A stretch of 64,000 bases of DNA from positions 70,662,985-70,726,984 of the forward strand of contig CM051455.1 of the NCBI GenBank assembly GCA_028274465.1, given 5' to 3'. Numbering within the stretch: the first letter of the stretch is position 1; every line of letters begins with the position of its first letter. The DNA is from Plantago ovata (lineage: Eukaryota; Streptophyta; Magnoliopsida; Lamiales; Plantaginaceae). This document shows, piece by piece, positions 43,791-55,465 of this stretch. Below the pieces are notes generated by a model. It saw only the letters and a list, made by a program, of their open reading frames with translations, ran no database searches and was not told the DNA's origin. A program made the translations under genes and the position numbers.

Positions 43791-45098
43791 TGATGAACGA
43801 GGATGTCGTGCTCCGGATTCAGTCAAATAAATTTGTAATTAGCCAAAGGCAATCCACAACTACAACGAAAACCGTAGTGTAGCAGTAGAATGACTCGAGT
43901 GTCATTCTCTCAGGACTATAACTAGCTTTATCAAATCGAATTTAGAATATAAAAACAGCAAACAGATAGCAAAGGGGGTTTCTAGCAGATAATGGAGATT
44001 GGTGATAGTATGGTCCTTCTTAGCATAACAGGTTGATAATCATGCATAAATTCCTCGGTCTTGCATAGAGATCTTTGAATCAATCTAGTGTCTTGTTGCA
44101 AATATTAAGCACTACGAAGATAATTGGTCTGACAAGTCAATCACTATTGTCCTAATGTGTTCCGTAATTATTCAACACTACGAAGATAATTGGTCTGATG
44201 GTCGACAATTGTCCAATTGTGCATAATAATTAATACAACATACGAGAATTTAGGTTGTGCCTGATCAACGAAATAAAGCAATGACACGGAGTATAATGCG
44301 CGATATAGCCATTACCATGATTATCTTCCCTTCGCTAAGAATTCACATACTACCACCAACGATAAGTTTAGCTACTCATAATAGGCATGCAATCAACAGA
44401 AATCATAGAAGAAAACATGTTGAAAGAATATAAAATAAGTAGAATAAAACTGTAAGATACAAAGTTACCGAAGGTTGTCAATCTCCGGAGAATCGTGATC
44501 CTACGAGCTCCAAACTGCTATGAAAAAGAGTCCCCTAAGCTACGGACCCTCAGAACAAAATCTGGGAAGTCCCTATCTAAAACTACAGAGGGAGGTGAGA
44601 AAGTAGTTCTGGAAAGATATGATTTTCGGAGAAAACTGAGCAACTATATATAGGCTTCGAAATACTGTGGGGCGGTTCGCCCCACACGCGCGGCGGTTCG
44701 CCCGGTGTGGGGCGGTTCGCCCCATGTCTGCGGCGGTTCGCCCGGCGTGTTTTTCGCGGAATTCCGTGTTTTCGACGCGGTTTTGGATTTCTTCCCCTTT
44801 TCGAACTCGATTTCTGACTTGTAGTATCCTTCTAACCTCCAGATTCGGCCCTAGACTCCAAATCCCATCCGGAAACCTTCAGATACTCCAAATAGGCGTC
44901 TGGAACTCCAATTCCTTGTCAACTTCAATATAATTGCCCGGAAATCTTCGAATTTCAACCAAAACCTGTAAAATAAAATCTAAAGGGAAACGTGACACTA
45001 TTCTAATAAAATGTACTAAAATATAGTTAAATTATCATAGAGGATAGCTAAAATAGGTGAAAAAGACTCGAATGAAAGTGTAAAATACACATTCATCA
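43791..45098 (-). repeat. Family 1 LTR, minus orientation (1308 bp)
   Basis: Plus view TGATGAACGAGG to CATTCATCA. TATATATAG on the minus strand near 44646, with three GC palindromes at 44669-44745. Followed at 45099 by the complement of the polypurine tract, so it is the 3' LTR of a minus-strand element. Left flank is TAATT. Confidence 0.9.
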
Positions 45099-46603
45099 AA
45101 CTCCCCAAACCGAACCTTTGCTTGTCCTCAAGCAACTAAGCTAGACTCTAATACAAAAAACATGCAAGACACAAAATGGAGTCTCATGCCAAATAAAATG
45201 AACTAATATACTGAATCTACCAAAAAAAACATATGAACAAAAACCATATGAATCAAAGTATGAATATAGGTTAAAGAATACTTCGATTGACTTATACACA
45301 TCCACATAAGCACTTATGTCAAGACAAGATAGTCTCTCGTAACATTCTCTACCTGGACCTAGTCAGTGACGACGTAATGAAGTATGCTAAGATACGAATG
45401 GTTGCCCCGTGCCTATGAAACTGAGGATTTACTGCTGTTCCACCATGTTAAGACTTTCCCTCAAAGAGGTCGAACCAGTATTGGCTCTCATCAAACGAAG
45501 GAGGGTTCCCTATAAAAGATAACACTCCCCTATTCTACCCATCTCCAAAGTAAAGTCTTAAGCTATTCACCACTTCTTGAATGGCAGGACGAGGGTGGTC
45601 TAGAACAGATGACACTCAAGACAAAAAAGATAAAAAATAGAAAAAACGATTACGAACATTACAAGGATGGAAAAGACTCCACACTTTGCTAACTGCTATT
45701 TGGCTTTCTTTTTTGGACCATTCTTTTGCTTTTTTGGGTCTTTTCTTCTTTTTTATTTTTCTCCTTTTTTCTTTCCAGATTTTTTCTTTTTTCTGGAAAT
45801 TTTTTCTCTTTTTTTTCCAATTTTTTTTTAGCCAGAAGTAGCATAACAAAGAGAGAAACAAAATGACTCACACGACTTCCCCAAACCTATTCGAAAGAAT
45901 AGGTTGGAGTACAAAATTTACGGAAAAAGAAAAACAAACTCACGATACGAAAATGAAAAACAGAAACAAGTCTATGACGGTGTAACCCCCTCCCCAAACC
46001 TATTCGGAAGAATAGGTTATAAACAAAGGATCACACAACCTCACACTACCTTCTTCCTAGGCATTTAGCAATCTCAAAGCATGGCGAAGACTTGTTGCCT
46101 CTTAGGTACATAATTACTCGGGAAAACAACCATAAGACCCTAACATGCATCATCCTATTATAAAGGCCTTCGTGAACCGCAGTAGAGAAAACACCACTAA
46201 GTGATGTCGAGACTACCAAGCTTAACTAAGTGCAATACATAAATGTGACAAGCCAAGCGAGAAAAACCTCAAACAAATTCATAGAGATGAAACATACGAT
46301 TAATGACATAGTTAGTTGATCTACCCAATAAAAAAGTTCAAAAAATTCGGCAATAAACTCCATATAAAACATGCAAAACTATCCTAGGATGTATGTAGTC
46401 AATGTAACCTAAAAAAACTAAGAAAGCGGTAAACGTGCAAATGCAAATGCAGACGGATAAATCATGCAAGGCACTATACTCATCCTACCAATATTAAGCT
46501 CCAATCTAACAACATTAGATCACTTAAATCTCATCCCCCCTCATGAAATTTACGCTAGTCCCTTGCAGTAAGAAAATGAGGAAATAAGATGTGATACTAG
46601 ATG
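45099..46603 (-). other. 3' module of a minus-strand family 1 element
   Basis: Polypurine tract 45099-45112 (complement), purine tract about 45700-45830, hairpins at about 45887-45908 and 45997-46018. Ends in the CGAGGCCAAACC block at about 46613. No gene. Confidence 0.8.
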
Positions 46604-47071
46604 TTACCCCATGGTTTGGCCTCGGTCGGCTGAGTATGCTGCTTGTGAGTTATTGGGCCTGCTCTGGGAGTTTAATAGAGTGTCGTCAGGTCTTCTGGTA
46701 TGCGTGGTAGTTTCAATCATAGGCCGGACAGGAACAACTCCTCCATTAGTATCATCATTGCCCGTATGGACTTCATTGTCACTACTGTCATGCACATCGT
46801 CACTAGTAGAGTTGCAGTGTCGAAGGGAATCTTCAAGATTGGCCGCCTCTGTTATGGAATCCTCCATCCTGAAGCCCTCCAATGGGATGTGAACCGTTGA
46901 AGGGGAAAGGGCAGTGGTATCAGGACCTCCCCCTCCAACGTTTTACACCACAAGAAGGTTTCAGTAAGCTGCTCGGACACTCAGAGGTCTTCTACCATTT
47001 TTTCCAATGTCGACCACATTCTCTACTGTTAATCCGCCCGATGTCTATATGATGCTCCCTTTAGAGGCAGG
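46604..47071 (-). pseudogene. Second copy of the unidentified second ORF region
   Basis: Minus strand from 47071. It is closely similar to 20820-21290, including the acidic frame 46882-46604 (NSTSDDVHDSSDNE, then GNDDTNGGVV). Two stops interrupt the same frame upstream in both copies. The copy ends abruptly at 47071 in plus-strand 3' module sequence. No recognised domain. Confidence 0.45.
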
Positions 47072-47485
47072 TAAGGGAACCCTCCTTCGTTTGATGAGAG
47101 CCAGTACTGGTTCGACCTCTTTTGAGGAAAAGTCTTAACATGGTGGAACAGCAGTAAGTCCTCAGTTTCATAGGCATGGGGCAACCATTCGTATCTTAGC
47201 ATGCTTCATTACGTCGTCACTGACTAGGTCCAGGTAGAGAATGTTACGAGAGACTATCTTGTCTTTACATAAGTTCTTATGTGGATGTGCATAAGTCAAT
47301 CGAGGTATTCTTCAACCTATATTCATGCTTTGATTCCTATGGTTTTTGTTCATATGTTATTTGATAGATTCAGTAGATTAGTTCATTTTCTTTAGCATGA
47401 AACTCCATTTTGTGTCTTGCATGTTTTTTGTATTAGAGTCTAGCTTAGTTGCTTGAGGACAAGCAAAGGTTTGGTTTGGGGAGTT
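47072..47485 (+). other. Distal part of a 3' module with polypurine tract
   Basis: Starts in the AGGGAACCCTCC block and continues to GGTTTGGGGAGTT at 47485. Hairpins and purine tract are missing, being upstream of the break. Confidence 0.8.
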
Positions 47486-48777
47486 TGACGAATGTGTATT
47501 TTACACTTTCATTCGAGTCTTTTTCACCTATTTTAGCTATCCTCTATGTTAATTTAGCTATATTTTAATGCATTTTATTAGAATAGTGTCGCGTTTCCCT
47601 TTAGATTTTATTTTACAGGTTTTGGTTGAAATTCGAAGATTTCCGGGCAAATATATTGAAGTGGACAAGGAATTGGTGTCCCAGAAGCCTATTTGGAGTA
47701 TCTGAACGTTTCCGGATGTGATTTGGAGTCTAGGGGCCGAATCTGGAGGCTAGAAGGCTACTAGAAGTCAGAAATCGAGTCCGAATAGGGGAAGAAATCC
47801 AAAACCGCGTCGAAAACGCGGATTTCCGCGAGAATTTCTCTGGGGCGAACCGCCCCACACCGGGCGAACCGCCGCGCGTGTGGGGCGAACCGCCCCACAG
47901 TATTTCGAAGCCTATATATAGTTGCTCAGTTTTCTCCGAAAATCATATCTTTCCAGACCTTCTCTCCCACCTTTCTCTATAGTTTTAGGTAGGGACTTCC
48001 CAGAGCCTGTTCTGGGGGTCCGTAGCTTAGGGGATACATTTTCATAGCAGTTTCGAGCTCGTAGGATCGCAATCATCCGGAGATTGACAACCTTCGGTAA
48101 CTTTGTATCTTACAGTTTTATTCTACTTATTTTATTATATTCTTTCAACATGTTTTCTTCTATGATTTCTGTTGATTGCATGCCTATTATGAGTAGCTAA
48201 ACTTATCGTTGGTGGTAGTATGTGAATTCTTAGCGAAGGGAAGATAATCATGCTAATGGCTATATCGCGCATTATACTCCGTGTCATTGCTTTATTTCGT
48301 TGATCAGGCACAACCTAAATTCTCGTATGTTGTATTAATTATTATGCACAATTGGACACTTGTCGATCATCAGACCAATTATCTTCGTAGTGTTGAATAA
48401 TTATGGAACACATTAGGACAATAGTGATTGACTTGTCAGACCAAATTATCTTCGTAGTGCTTAATATTTGCAACAGGACACTAGATTGATTCAAAGATCT
48501 CTATGCAAGACCGAGGAATTTATGCATGATTATCGAGCCGCTATGTTAAGAAGGATCATACTATCACCAATCTCCATTATCTGCTAGAAACCCCTTTTGC
48601 TATCTGTCTGCTGTTTTATATTCTCTTGTTAAATAGATAAAGCTAGTTATAGTCCTGAGAGAACGACACTCGAGTTATTCTACTGCTACACTACGGTTTT
48701 CGTTGTAGTTGTGGATTGCCTTTGGCTAATTAAAAATTTATTTGCTTGAATTCGGAGCACGACATCCGCGTTCATCA
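47486..48777 (+). repeat. Family 1 LTR (1292 bp)
   Basis: Starts TGACGAATG (T to C in the terminal repeat) and ends CGTTCATCA. Three GC palindromes at 47840-47900 and TATATATAG near 47913. Confidence 0.88.
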
Positions 48778-48780
48778 AAT

Positions 48781-48798
48781 TGGCGCCATTGCCGGGGA
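48781..48798 (+). other. Primer-binding site, tRNA-Asp type, one mismatch
   Basis: TGGCGCCATTGCCGGGGA. Confidence 0.85.
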
Positions 48799-48912
48799 CT
48801 ATACTCCTTTTTTCTGTTTAATTTGTTTATATTTACAGCTTTAGATTCCTAATTCTATTAGTTTTAGTTTTCCTTTTTAATCTCTCTCTGATACTGTTTT
48901 CCTAGTCTGTTT

Positions 48913-49129
48913 CTATCACCAATCTCCATTATCTGCTAGAAACCCCTTTGCTATCTGTTTGCTGTTTTTATATTCTAATTAGATTTGATAAAGCTAGTTA
49001 TAGTCCTGAGAGAACGACACTCGAGTCATTCTACTTCTACACTACGGTTTTCGTTGTAGTTGTGGATTGCCTTTGGCTAATTACAAATTTATTTGCTTGA
49101 ATTCGGAGCACGACATCCGCGTTCATCAA
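48913..49129 (+). repeat. Duplicated U5 end inside the leader
   Basis: The leader at about 48912 switches into TATCACCAATCTCC and repeats the last ~215 bases of the LTR (compare 48563-48777), ending CGTTCATCA. No primer site follows. Confidence 0.8.
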
Positions 49130-49198
49130 ATCCACATTCTTGATCTCCAGATCTCGGGTTGCAGACGAAAGAACAATGGCCGGTCCCCTCATACGATC
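49130..49198 (-). repeat. About 70-bp inverted gag-A segment
   Basis: The plus strand here is the complement of the gag-A part encoding DRMRGPAIVLSSATRDLEIKN. It joins forward gag-A at GATCCGGAGC, skipping about 100 bp of forward sequence. Confidence 0.75.
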
Positions 49199-50983
49199 CG
49201 GAGCTGACATAACAACGGATGAGTTGAGGATGAATGTTTTTTCTATGGGACTTGGCGACAGAGCCAAGTCATGGCTGAGTTCTCTTCCAGCAGGCTCGCT
49301 GGACACTTGGGAGAAGGTTTTTTCAGCTTTCACGGAGAAATACTTCCCTCACACCTTGACTACCGCGCTAAAGGCACAGATCACTGGATTCAAGCAGGAC
49401 TATGATGAGACCATCTACACCGCGTTTGAGAGGTTCCAAGATCTCACGAACAAGTGCCCTCACCATGGTTTTGAACTTTCTGACCTAGTCCAACACTTCT
49501 ACAATGGACTAACCTTCGAGAACCAACAAGTGGTGGATTTCCAATGCCGAGGCAATATTTGGGAGAAAACCGCAGAACCGTCTGGGCTGTTTTCGAAAGG
49601 CTTGCTAAGGGTTCGCAGTTCAAGGACCCAAGAGCAATGGTTAGGAGACGTGGACCTGAAGCTCCACCGACTCAAGAAGCCCCTATGTATAGGGGGAATG
49701 GAGATCAATTCGAGTTCTTTACCAACGAGTTGAAGCAAGTCCTCAAGAGCGCCACCGGAACAACTGTTTCGAACGAAGTATGCCGAATATGCAAGAATTA
49801 TGGGCATGGGGCTCATATGTGTAGATCGGAGCTGGCATACGATGATGGCAACTGGGCTCGAGGAGGCGAAGAAGAAGCCTTTGCTACGGAGTTTGGCACT
49901 CAAGAAGTTAGCTATGGACAAGACGGTAGGAATCCTCGAGGTGGATTTTGGAGAAGAGGATACCGTAACAATCAAGGATATGCACCGGCTAACCAAGCTT
50001 ATGGACCTAACCAAGACCGTAGTAGGCTGAACTATGGTAATGATCACTGCGAAAACCCCGCTCCGAAAGAGCCACCGAAGTCGAAGTCGGCTCAACTGAT
50101 GGAGAACTTGCAAAAGATGGTTGATCACACACAAAGTTTTCTCAAACGTTATGAAGAAGATTCTGAGAAGACTAGGGCAAGGCTTGATAGGTTGGAAGAG
50201 AGCACTAGGCTTGCCCATCAGAAGATGCAAGAGTTGATCGACCGAGGAGCAAGTAGGGAACAAGGCAAACTGCCTACCAACACTGTGAAGTCGAATGCCA
50301 TTACATTGGCTGGTGATGTACCTGACGAAATCACCATCAGGAAGGTCGTTAGGTGCGAGCGCTGCATGAAGGAAGAACTTCTACAGGCTGAGGAAGAAGA
50401 GAAGGACCTTGGTTCTGACGCAAGTGATGAGGAGCAAGAGGATCCCGAACCACTCCCTAAAAGTTTCGATGTTAAGGTAGGGATTGGTGAGCTTGAAGAT
50501 GTCCGTGCCACACTAGACACGCGATCCTACTCAAACATAATCCCTTTGAATGTGTTTGAAAAGAGTAACCTTGGAAAACTATCTGAGGAAAGGGCTATTG
50601 TGCGACTGGCGGATGGATCATTTATGAGACCCGAAGGAGTTGTGAAAAATGTGTTGGTCAAGATTGGTGAAGCATCTGTTTACACCAATTTTGTAGCTAT
50701 GCCGGCGTCTGCACCTGGAACGGGGGATGTCATACTCTTAGGGAAAACATTCTTGACTAAACTACGCTCCGTGATGGACATCTACCAAAGAACTTGCACC
50801 ATCAAAGTGGACGGCAAGCAACACGTGTTGCAAGCAATACCTGATCCACCTGATCCGCCTGATATTTCTTACACTACTCACTACTGTGGTCTTGCAGCCT
50901 ATGTTCTTTCTTATTCACAGGTTCGTGGCATGGAGAGGAGATCAATGAAGGGGAAGTCTAGTACCCGCAGAAAGAAGAGATAG
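49199..50983 (+). pseudogene. Gag-A with protease, 5' deleted, active site changed
   Basis: Forward gag-A resumes at GADITTDELRM. The Gag core is intact, then one base is lost near 49575 (GCAGAACCG for GCAGAAGCCG). The frame then stays open to TAG 50983. It contains the zinc knuckle CRICKNYGHGAHMC, a coiled coil and the protease, whose active site reads LDTRSYSNIIP (Gly to Arg), which should abolish activity. The segment around 50290-50400 differs from other copies (PDEITIRKVVRCERCMKEE), hinting at a distinct subfamily. Confidence 0.85.
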
Positions 50984-52558
50984 GCACAGACAGGAGTCGA
51001 GTCAAAGACTTTAAACAATGGCGCTATCCGGGAGGCAACCCGGAGTTTTATCGCTTTCTTTACCGCTTTAGATTTTATCCCACGAATTTGATTCAGTATT
51101 ATAGGTAACTTATACAAGCAATAGCTCTCACCTTGGATCCTCTTTCGACGTTCGGGACGAGTGACGACGATCAGGTTTGGGGAGGAGGTTATCGCTGGTT
51201 ATCTCTATACTTATCTTGCTTATGATAAACTCGTGGATTTTTTTTTTCATTTGCACGTTTACTGCTTTCCTAGGATAGTCTTGCATATTTTATATGGAGT
51301 TTATTGCCGAATTTTTTGAGCTTTTTTATTGGATAGATCAACTAACTATGCCACTAATCGTATGCTTCATCTCTATGAATTTGTTTGAGGTTTTTCTCGC
51401 TTGGCTTGTCACATTTATGTATTGCATTTAGTTAAGCATGGTAGTCTCGACATCACTTAGTGGTGTTTTCTCTACTGCGGTTCACGAAGGCCTTTATAAT
51501 AGGATGATGCATGTTAGGGTCTTATGGTTGTTTTCCCGAGTAATTATGTACCTAAGAGGCAACAAGTCTTCACCATGCTTTGAGATTGCTATATGCCTAG
51601 GAAGGAGGTAGTGTGAGGTTGTGTGATCCTTTGTTTATAACCTATTCTTCCAAATAAGTTTGGGGAGGGGGTTACACCATCATAGACTTGTTTCTGTTTT
51701 TCATTTTCGTATCGTGAGTTTGTTTTTTTTTTTCGTAAATTTTGTACTCCAACCTATTCTTTCGAATAGGTTTGGGGAAGTCGTGTGAGTCATTTTGTTT
51801 CCCTCTTTGTTACGCTACTGCTAGCTAAACAAAAAAAATCGAAAAAAAAAGGGAAAAAAGATTCGAGAAAAAAGAAAAAAATCTGGAAAGAAAAAAGAGA
51901 AAAGAAAAAAAAATAGACCCCAAGAAAGCAAAAGAAGGGTCCAAAAAAGAAAGCCAAATAGCAGTTAGCAAAGTGTTGAGTCTCTTCCGTTCTTGTAATG
52001 TTCGTAATTGTGTTTTTCTATTTTTTATCTTTTTTGTCTTGAGTGTCATCTGTTCTAGACCACCCTCGTCCTGCCATTCAGGAAGTGGTGAATAGTTTAA
52101 GACTTTACTTAAGAGATGGGTAGAATAGGGGAGTGTTATCTTTTATAGGGAACCCTCCTTCGTTTGATGAGAGCCAGTACTGGTTCGACCTCTTTTGAGG
52201 GAAAGTCTTAACATGGTGGAACAGCAGTAAGTCCTCAGTTTCATAGGCACGGGGAAACCATTCGTATCTTAGCATGTTTCATTACGTCGTCTCTGACTAG
52301 GTCCAGGTAGAGAATTTTACGAGAGACTATCTTGTCTTGACATAAGTGCTTATGTGGATGTGTATAAGTCAATCGAGGTATTCTTCAACCTATATTCATG
52401 CTTTGATTTATATGGTTTTTGGTCATATGTTATTTGATAGATTAAGTAGATTAGTTCATTTTATTTGGCATGAAACTCCATTTTGTGTCTTGCATGTTTT
52501 TTGTATTAGAGTCGAGCTTAGTTGCTTGAGGACAAGCAAAGGTTCGGTTTGGGGAGTT
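50984..52558 (+). other. Gag-end hairpin and short 3' module
   Basis: CCGGGAGGCAACCCGG near 51020, then directly the sequence that follows pol in gag-B elements (compare 43630 and 61880), with no second leader or second ORF. Polypurine-core copy near 51173, hairpins at about 51638 (two mismatches) and 51751, purine tract 51827-51955, polypurine tract 52546-52558. Confidence 0.8.
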
Positions 52559-53826
52559 TGATGAATGTGTATTTTACACTTTCATTCGAGTCTTTTTCAC
52601 CTATTTTAGCTATCCTCTATGTTAATTTAGCTATATTTTAGTGCATTTTATTAGAATAGTGTCACGTTTCCCTTTAGATTTTATTTTACAGGTTTTGGTT
52701 GAAATTCGAAGATTTCCGGGCAAATATATTGAAGTTGACAAGGAATTGGTGTCCCAGAAGCCTATTTGGAGTATCTGAAGGTTTCCGGATGGGATTTGGA
52801 GTCTAGGGGCTGAATCTGGAGGCTAGAAGGCTACTAGAAGTTAGAAACCGAGTCCGAAAAGGGGAAGAAATCCAAAACCGCGTCGAAAACGCGGATTTCC
52901 GCGAGAAATTGTCTGGGGCGAACCGCCGCGCGTGTGGGGCGAACCGGCCAAAGTATTTCGAAGCCTATATATAGTTGCTCAGTTTTCTCCGAAAATCATA
53001 TCTTTCCAGACCTACTTTCTCACCTCTCTCTTTAGTTTTAGGTAGGGACTTCGCAGAGCATGTTCTGGGGGTCCGTAGCTTAGGGGACTCTTTTTCGTAG
53101 CAGTTTGGAGCTCGTAGGATCACGATTCTCCGGAGATTGACAACCTTCGGTAACTTTGTATCTTACAGTTTTATTCTACTTATTTTATAATCTTTCAACA
53201 TGTTTTCTTCTATGATTTCTGTTGATTGCATGCCTATTATGAGTAGCTAAACTTATCGTTGGTGGTAGTATGTGAATTCTTAGCGAAGGGAAGATAATCA
53301 TGGTAATGGCTATATCGCGCATTATACTCCGTGGCATTGCTTTATTTCGTTGATCAGGCACAGCCTAAATTCTCGTATGTTGTATTAATTATTATGCACA
53401 ATTGGACACTTGTTAACCATCAAACCAATTATCTTCGTAGTGTTGAATAATTACGGAACACATTAGGACAATAGTGATCGACTTGTCATACCAATTATCT
53501 TCGTAGTGCTTAATATTTGCAACAGGACACTAGATTGATTCAAAGATCTCTATGCAAGACCGAGGAATTTATGCATGATTATCGACCCGTTATGCTAAGA
53601 AGGATCATACTATCACCAATCTCCATTATCTGCTAGAAACCCCTTTGCTATCTGTTTGCTGTTTTTATATTCTAAATTAGATTTGATAAAGCTAGTTATA
53701 GTCCTGAGAGAACGGCACTCGAGTCATTCTACTGCTGCACTACGGTTTTCGTTGTAGTTGTGGATTGCCTTTGGCTAATTACAAATTTATTTGCTTGAAT
53801 TCGGAGCACGACATCCGCGTTCATCA
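52559..53826 (+). repeat. Family 1 LTR (1268 bp)
   Basis: TGATGAATG to CGTTCATCA. The GC palindrome near 52920-52950 is damaged (CGAACCGGCC). TATATATAG at about 52967. Confidence 0.9.
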
Positions 53827-53829
53827 AAT

Positions 53830-53847
53830 TGGCGCCGCTGCTGGGGA
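53830..53847 (+). other. Primer-binding site, tRNA-Asp type, two mismatches
   Basis: TGGCGCCGCTGCTGGGGA. Confidence 0.8.
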
Positions 53848-54079
53848 CTATACTCCTTTTTTCTGTTTAATTTGTTTATATTTACAGCTTTAGATTTCAA
53901 ATTCTACTAGTTTTAGTTTTTCTTTTTAATCTCTCTCTGAAACTGCTTCCCTAGTCTGTTTCTAATTCCCCTTTCCTAGCCTTAGTAGTATTCGATATCT
54001 AGAATTATTCTCGATTTTTCGAAATTTCTAACGAGGCTAATTTTTAGTTTTGAGTTACTCCTGATACAGATTTCCAGGT

Positions 54080-55465
54080 ATGACGACCTTAAAAGCCCGC
54101 TTGACACTGACGTTCTCGCAAGTCAGGAGGGGGTCAGCTATATACTTGGAAGAAGAGTTATCGGGGTACGAGGTAACATGCACCATAGTGAGACGGATAC
54201 CAAGGTTCGAAGAAGGAGAGGATATGAATCCAATAAGCTTCATCAGGTCCTATGAAGAGGAAGTAGCAAAAGTTCCAGCAAAGGGGTTCACCGAGGATCA
54301 ATTATGCAGGAAATTATTTTCTTTTGCTTTGGGATATGAACCGAGGATATGGATAGCAAGATTAGCACCAGGATCACTGAAGACCTGGAGCCAAGTAGTA
54401 GAGGAGTTCTTGGCACGTTTCATGCCTTACCATGAGACGATTGCACTACGGAATCGGATCGAATACTTCAAGCAAGGAGAATACGAGCGGTTCTGTGACA
54501 CCTATGAACGATTTGAGATGTATAAAGGTGAGTGCCCCCACCACCGTTTCGACGATGGGGAGCTGATTTGGTTTTTTGTTGGACAACTACGAGATGAAGT
54601 CAGACTTCAAATAGATGGGATATGTGGAGGTTTAGAAGAATGTACAGTTGAAGAGGCAGTGAAGGTCTTTCAAACGTACGCCAATGGATCCGCACAATCC
54701 GAGAAAATAATGCCGAATGAAGTCGCCAACATATACTCAAATCAAGACAAAACTGACGGATCATACGAAGGCTATTCTGAGGACGAAGACATCAGTGAGG
54801 AAGAGGAACTTGCGTTTTCCGCAGGGATTAAAGCCATTGAGAGTGTCTTCGAGGTAGCACACGCAGGGCAAGCTGAGAACAATCTTCGAATCGAGAAGGG
54901 TTTTGAAGCAATCGAAGTAACTGAGCAACTTATCAAAGAACTTAGCCTACTGAAGTGTGGAAGGTGCGGTAAAGAAGTCGAGGATACCCCACAGGAAGTA
55001 GTAAGCAAACCACCCGAGGTGAGGAGCGAATCACCCCCCAACTCCAGGGAACCAGTCGATTCTAGTCCTGTCGATGAGACATCTGAAGCTGATTCCGAGG
55101 AACCTCCAACTGTTGCTACTAAGGAGAATGAGTGCGAAGAGGTGAATCTACTGCTCCGAGGAGGCAAGATGACCAAAATTCTTAACTTTGTACGTCCTAA
55201 GCGGGTGGAATCTACTGAGATCGATAATAGAGGGCCAAGTACAAAACAAGAGGGCAGCGGAAGTTCCAAAGAACCTCACGAAGTTCCGGACAGGAATGAT
55301 GAACCAAGACCATCTGTGATAGACATAGATGATGAAGAAGTCGAGGAAGGAACTAGTGTACCAGGAGGACTTCATAAATCTTCCAATCCATATGTGCCTC
55401 CAAAGCCGCATGTGCCATACCCGAGTCGGATCAAACCAGCCAAGAAGGATATTCAAGATTCACCC
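54080..55465 (+). pseudogene. Gag-B, cut by LTR insertion
   Basis: Open from ATG 54080 (MTTLKARLTLTFSQVRRGSA) to 55465, where a family 1 LTR starts after CACCC. Retrotransposon Gag core at about residues 50-190: ALGYEPRIWIARLAPGSLKTW, then FLARFMPYHETIALRNRI and CPHHRFDDGELIWFF. An acidic half follows (EDEDISEEEEL and Pro/Glu/Ser-rich parts) with one CGRC pair. There is no CCHC knuckle, unlike gag-A. The frame itself has no stop. Its continuation would lie after the nested element, outside the window. Confidence 0.85.

Larger units (their letters stand above)
47486..53826 (+). mobile_element. Gag-A element with two LTRs
   Basis: LTR 47486-48777, primer site, leader with a U5 duplication and small inversion, gag-A plus protease, 3' module, polypurine tract, LTR 52559-53826. 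The left neighbour is another element's 3' module and the right neighbour a gag-B body with its own primer site. The two LTRs are thus joints in a chain and no target duplication is found. Confidence 0.8.

Noticed and set aside
49499-50263. Long antisense open frame (254 codons) over gag-A, echoed at 18135-18686 and 25235-25989
   Set aside because: It mirrors the sense gag-A frame and recurs only because the copies are homologous. It breaks at different points in each copy and shows no independent domain or start context.
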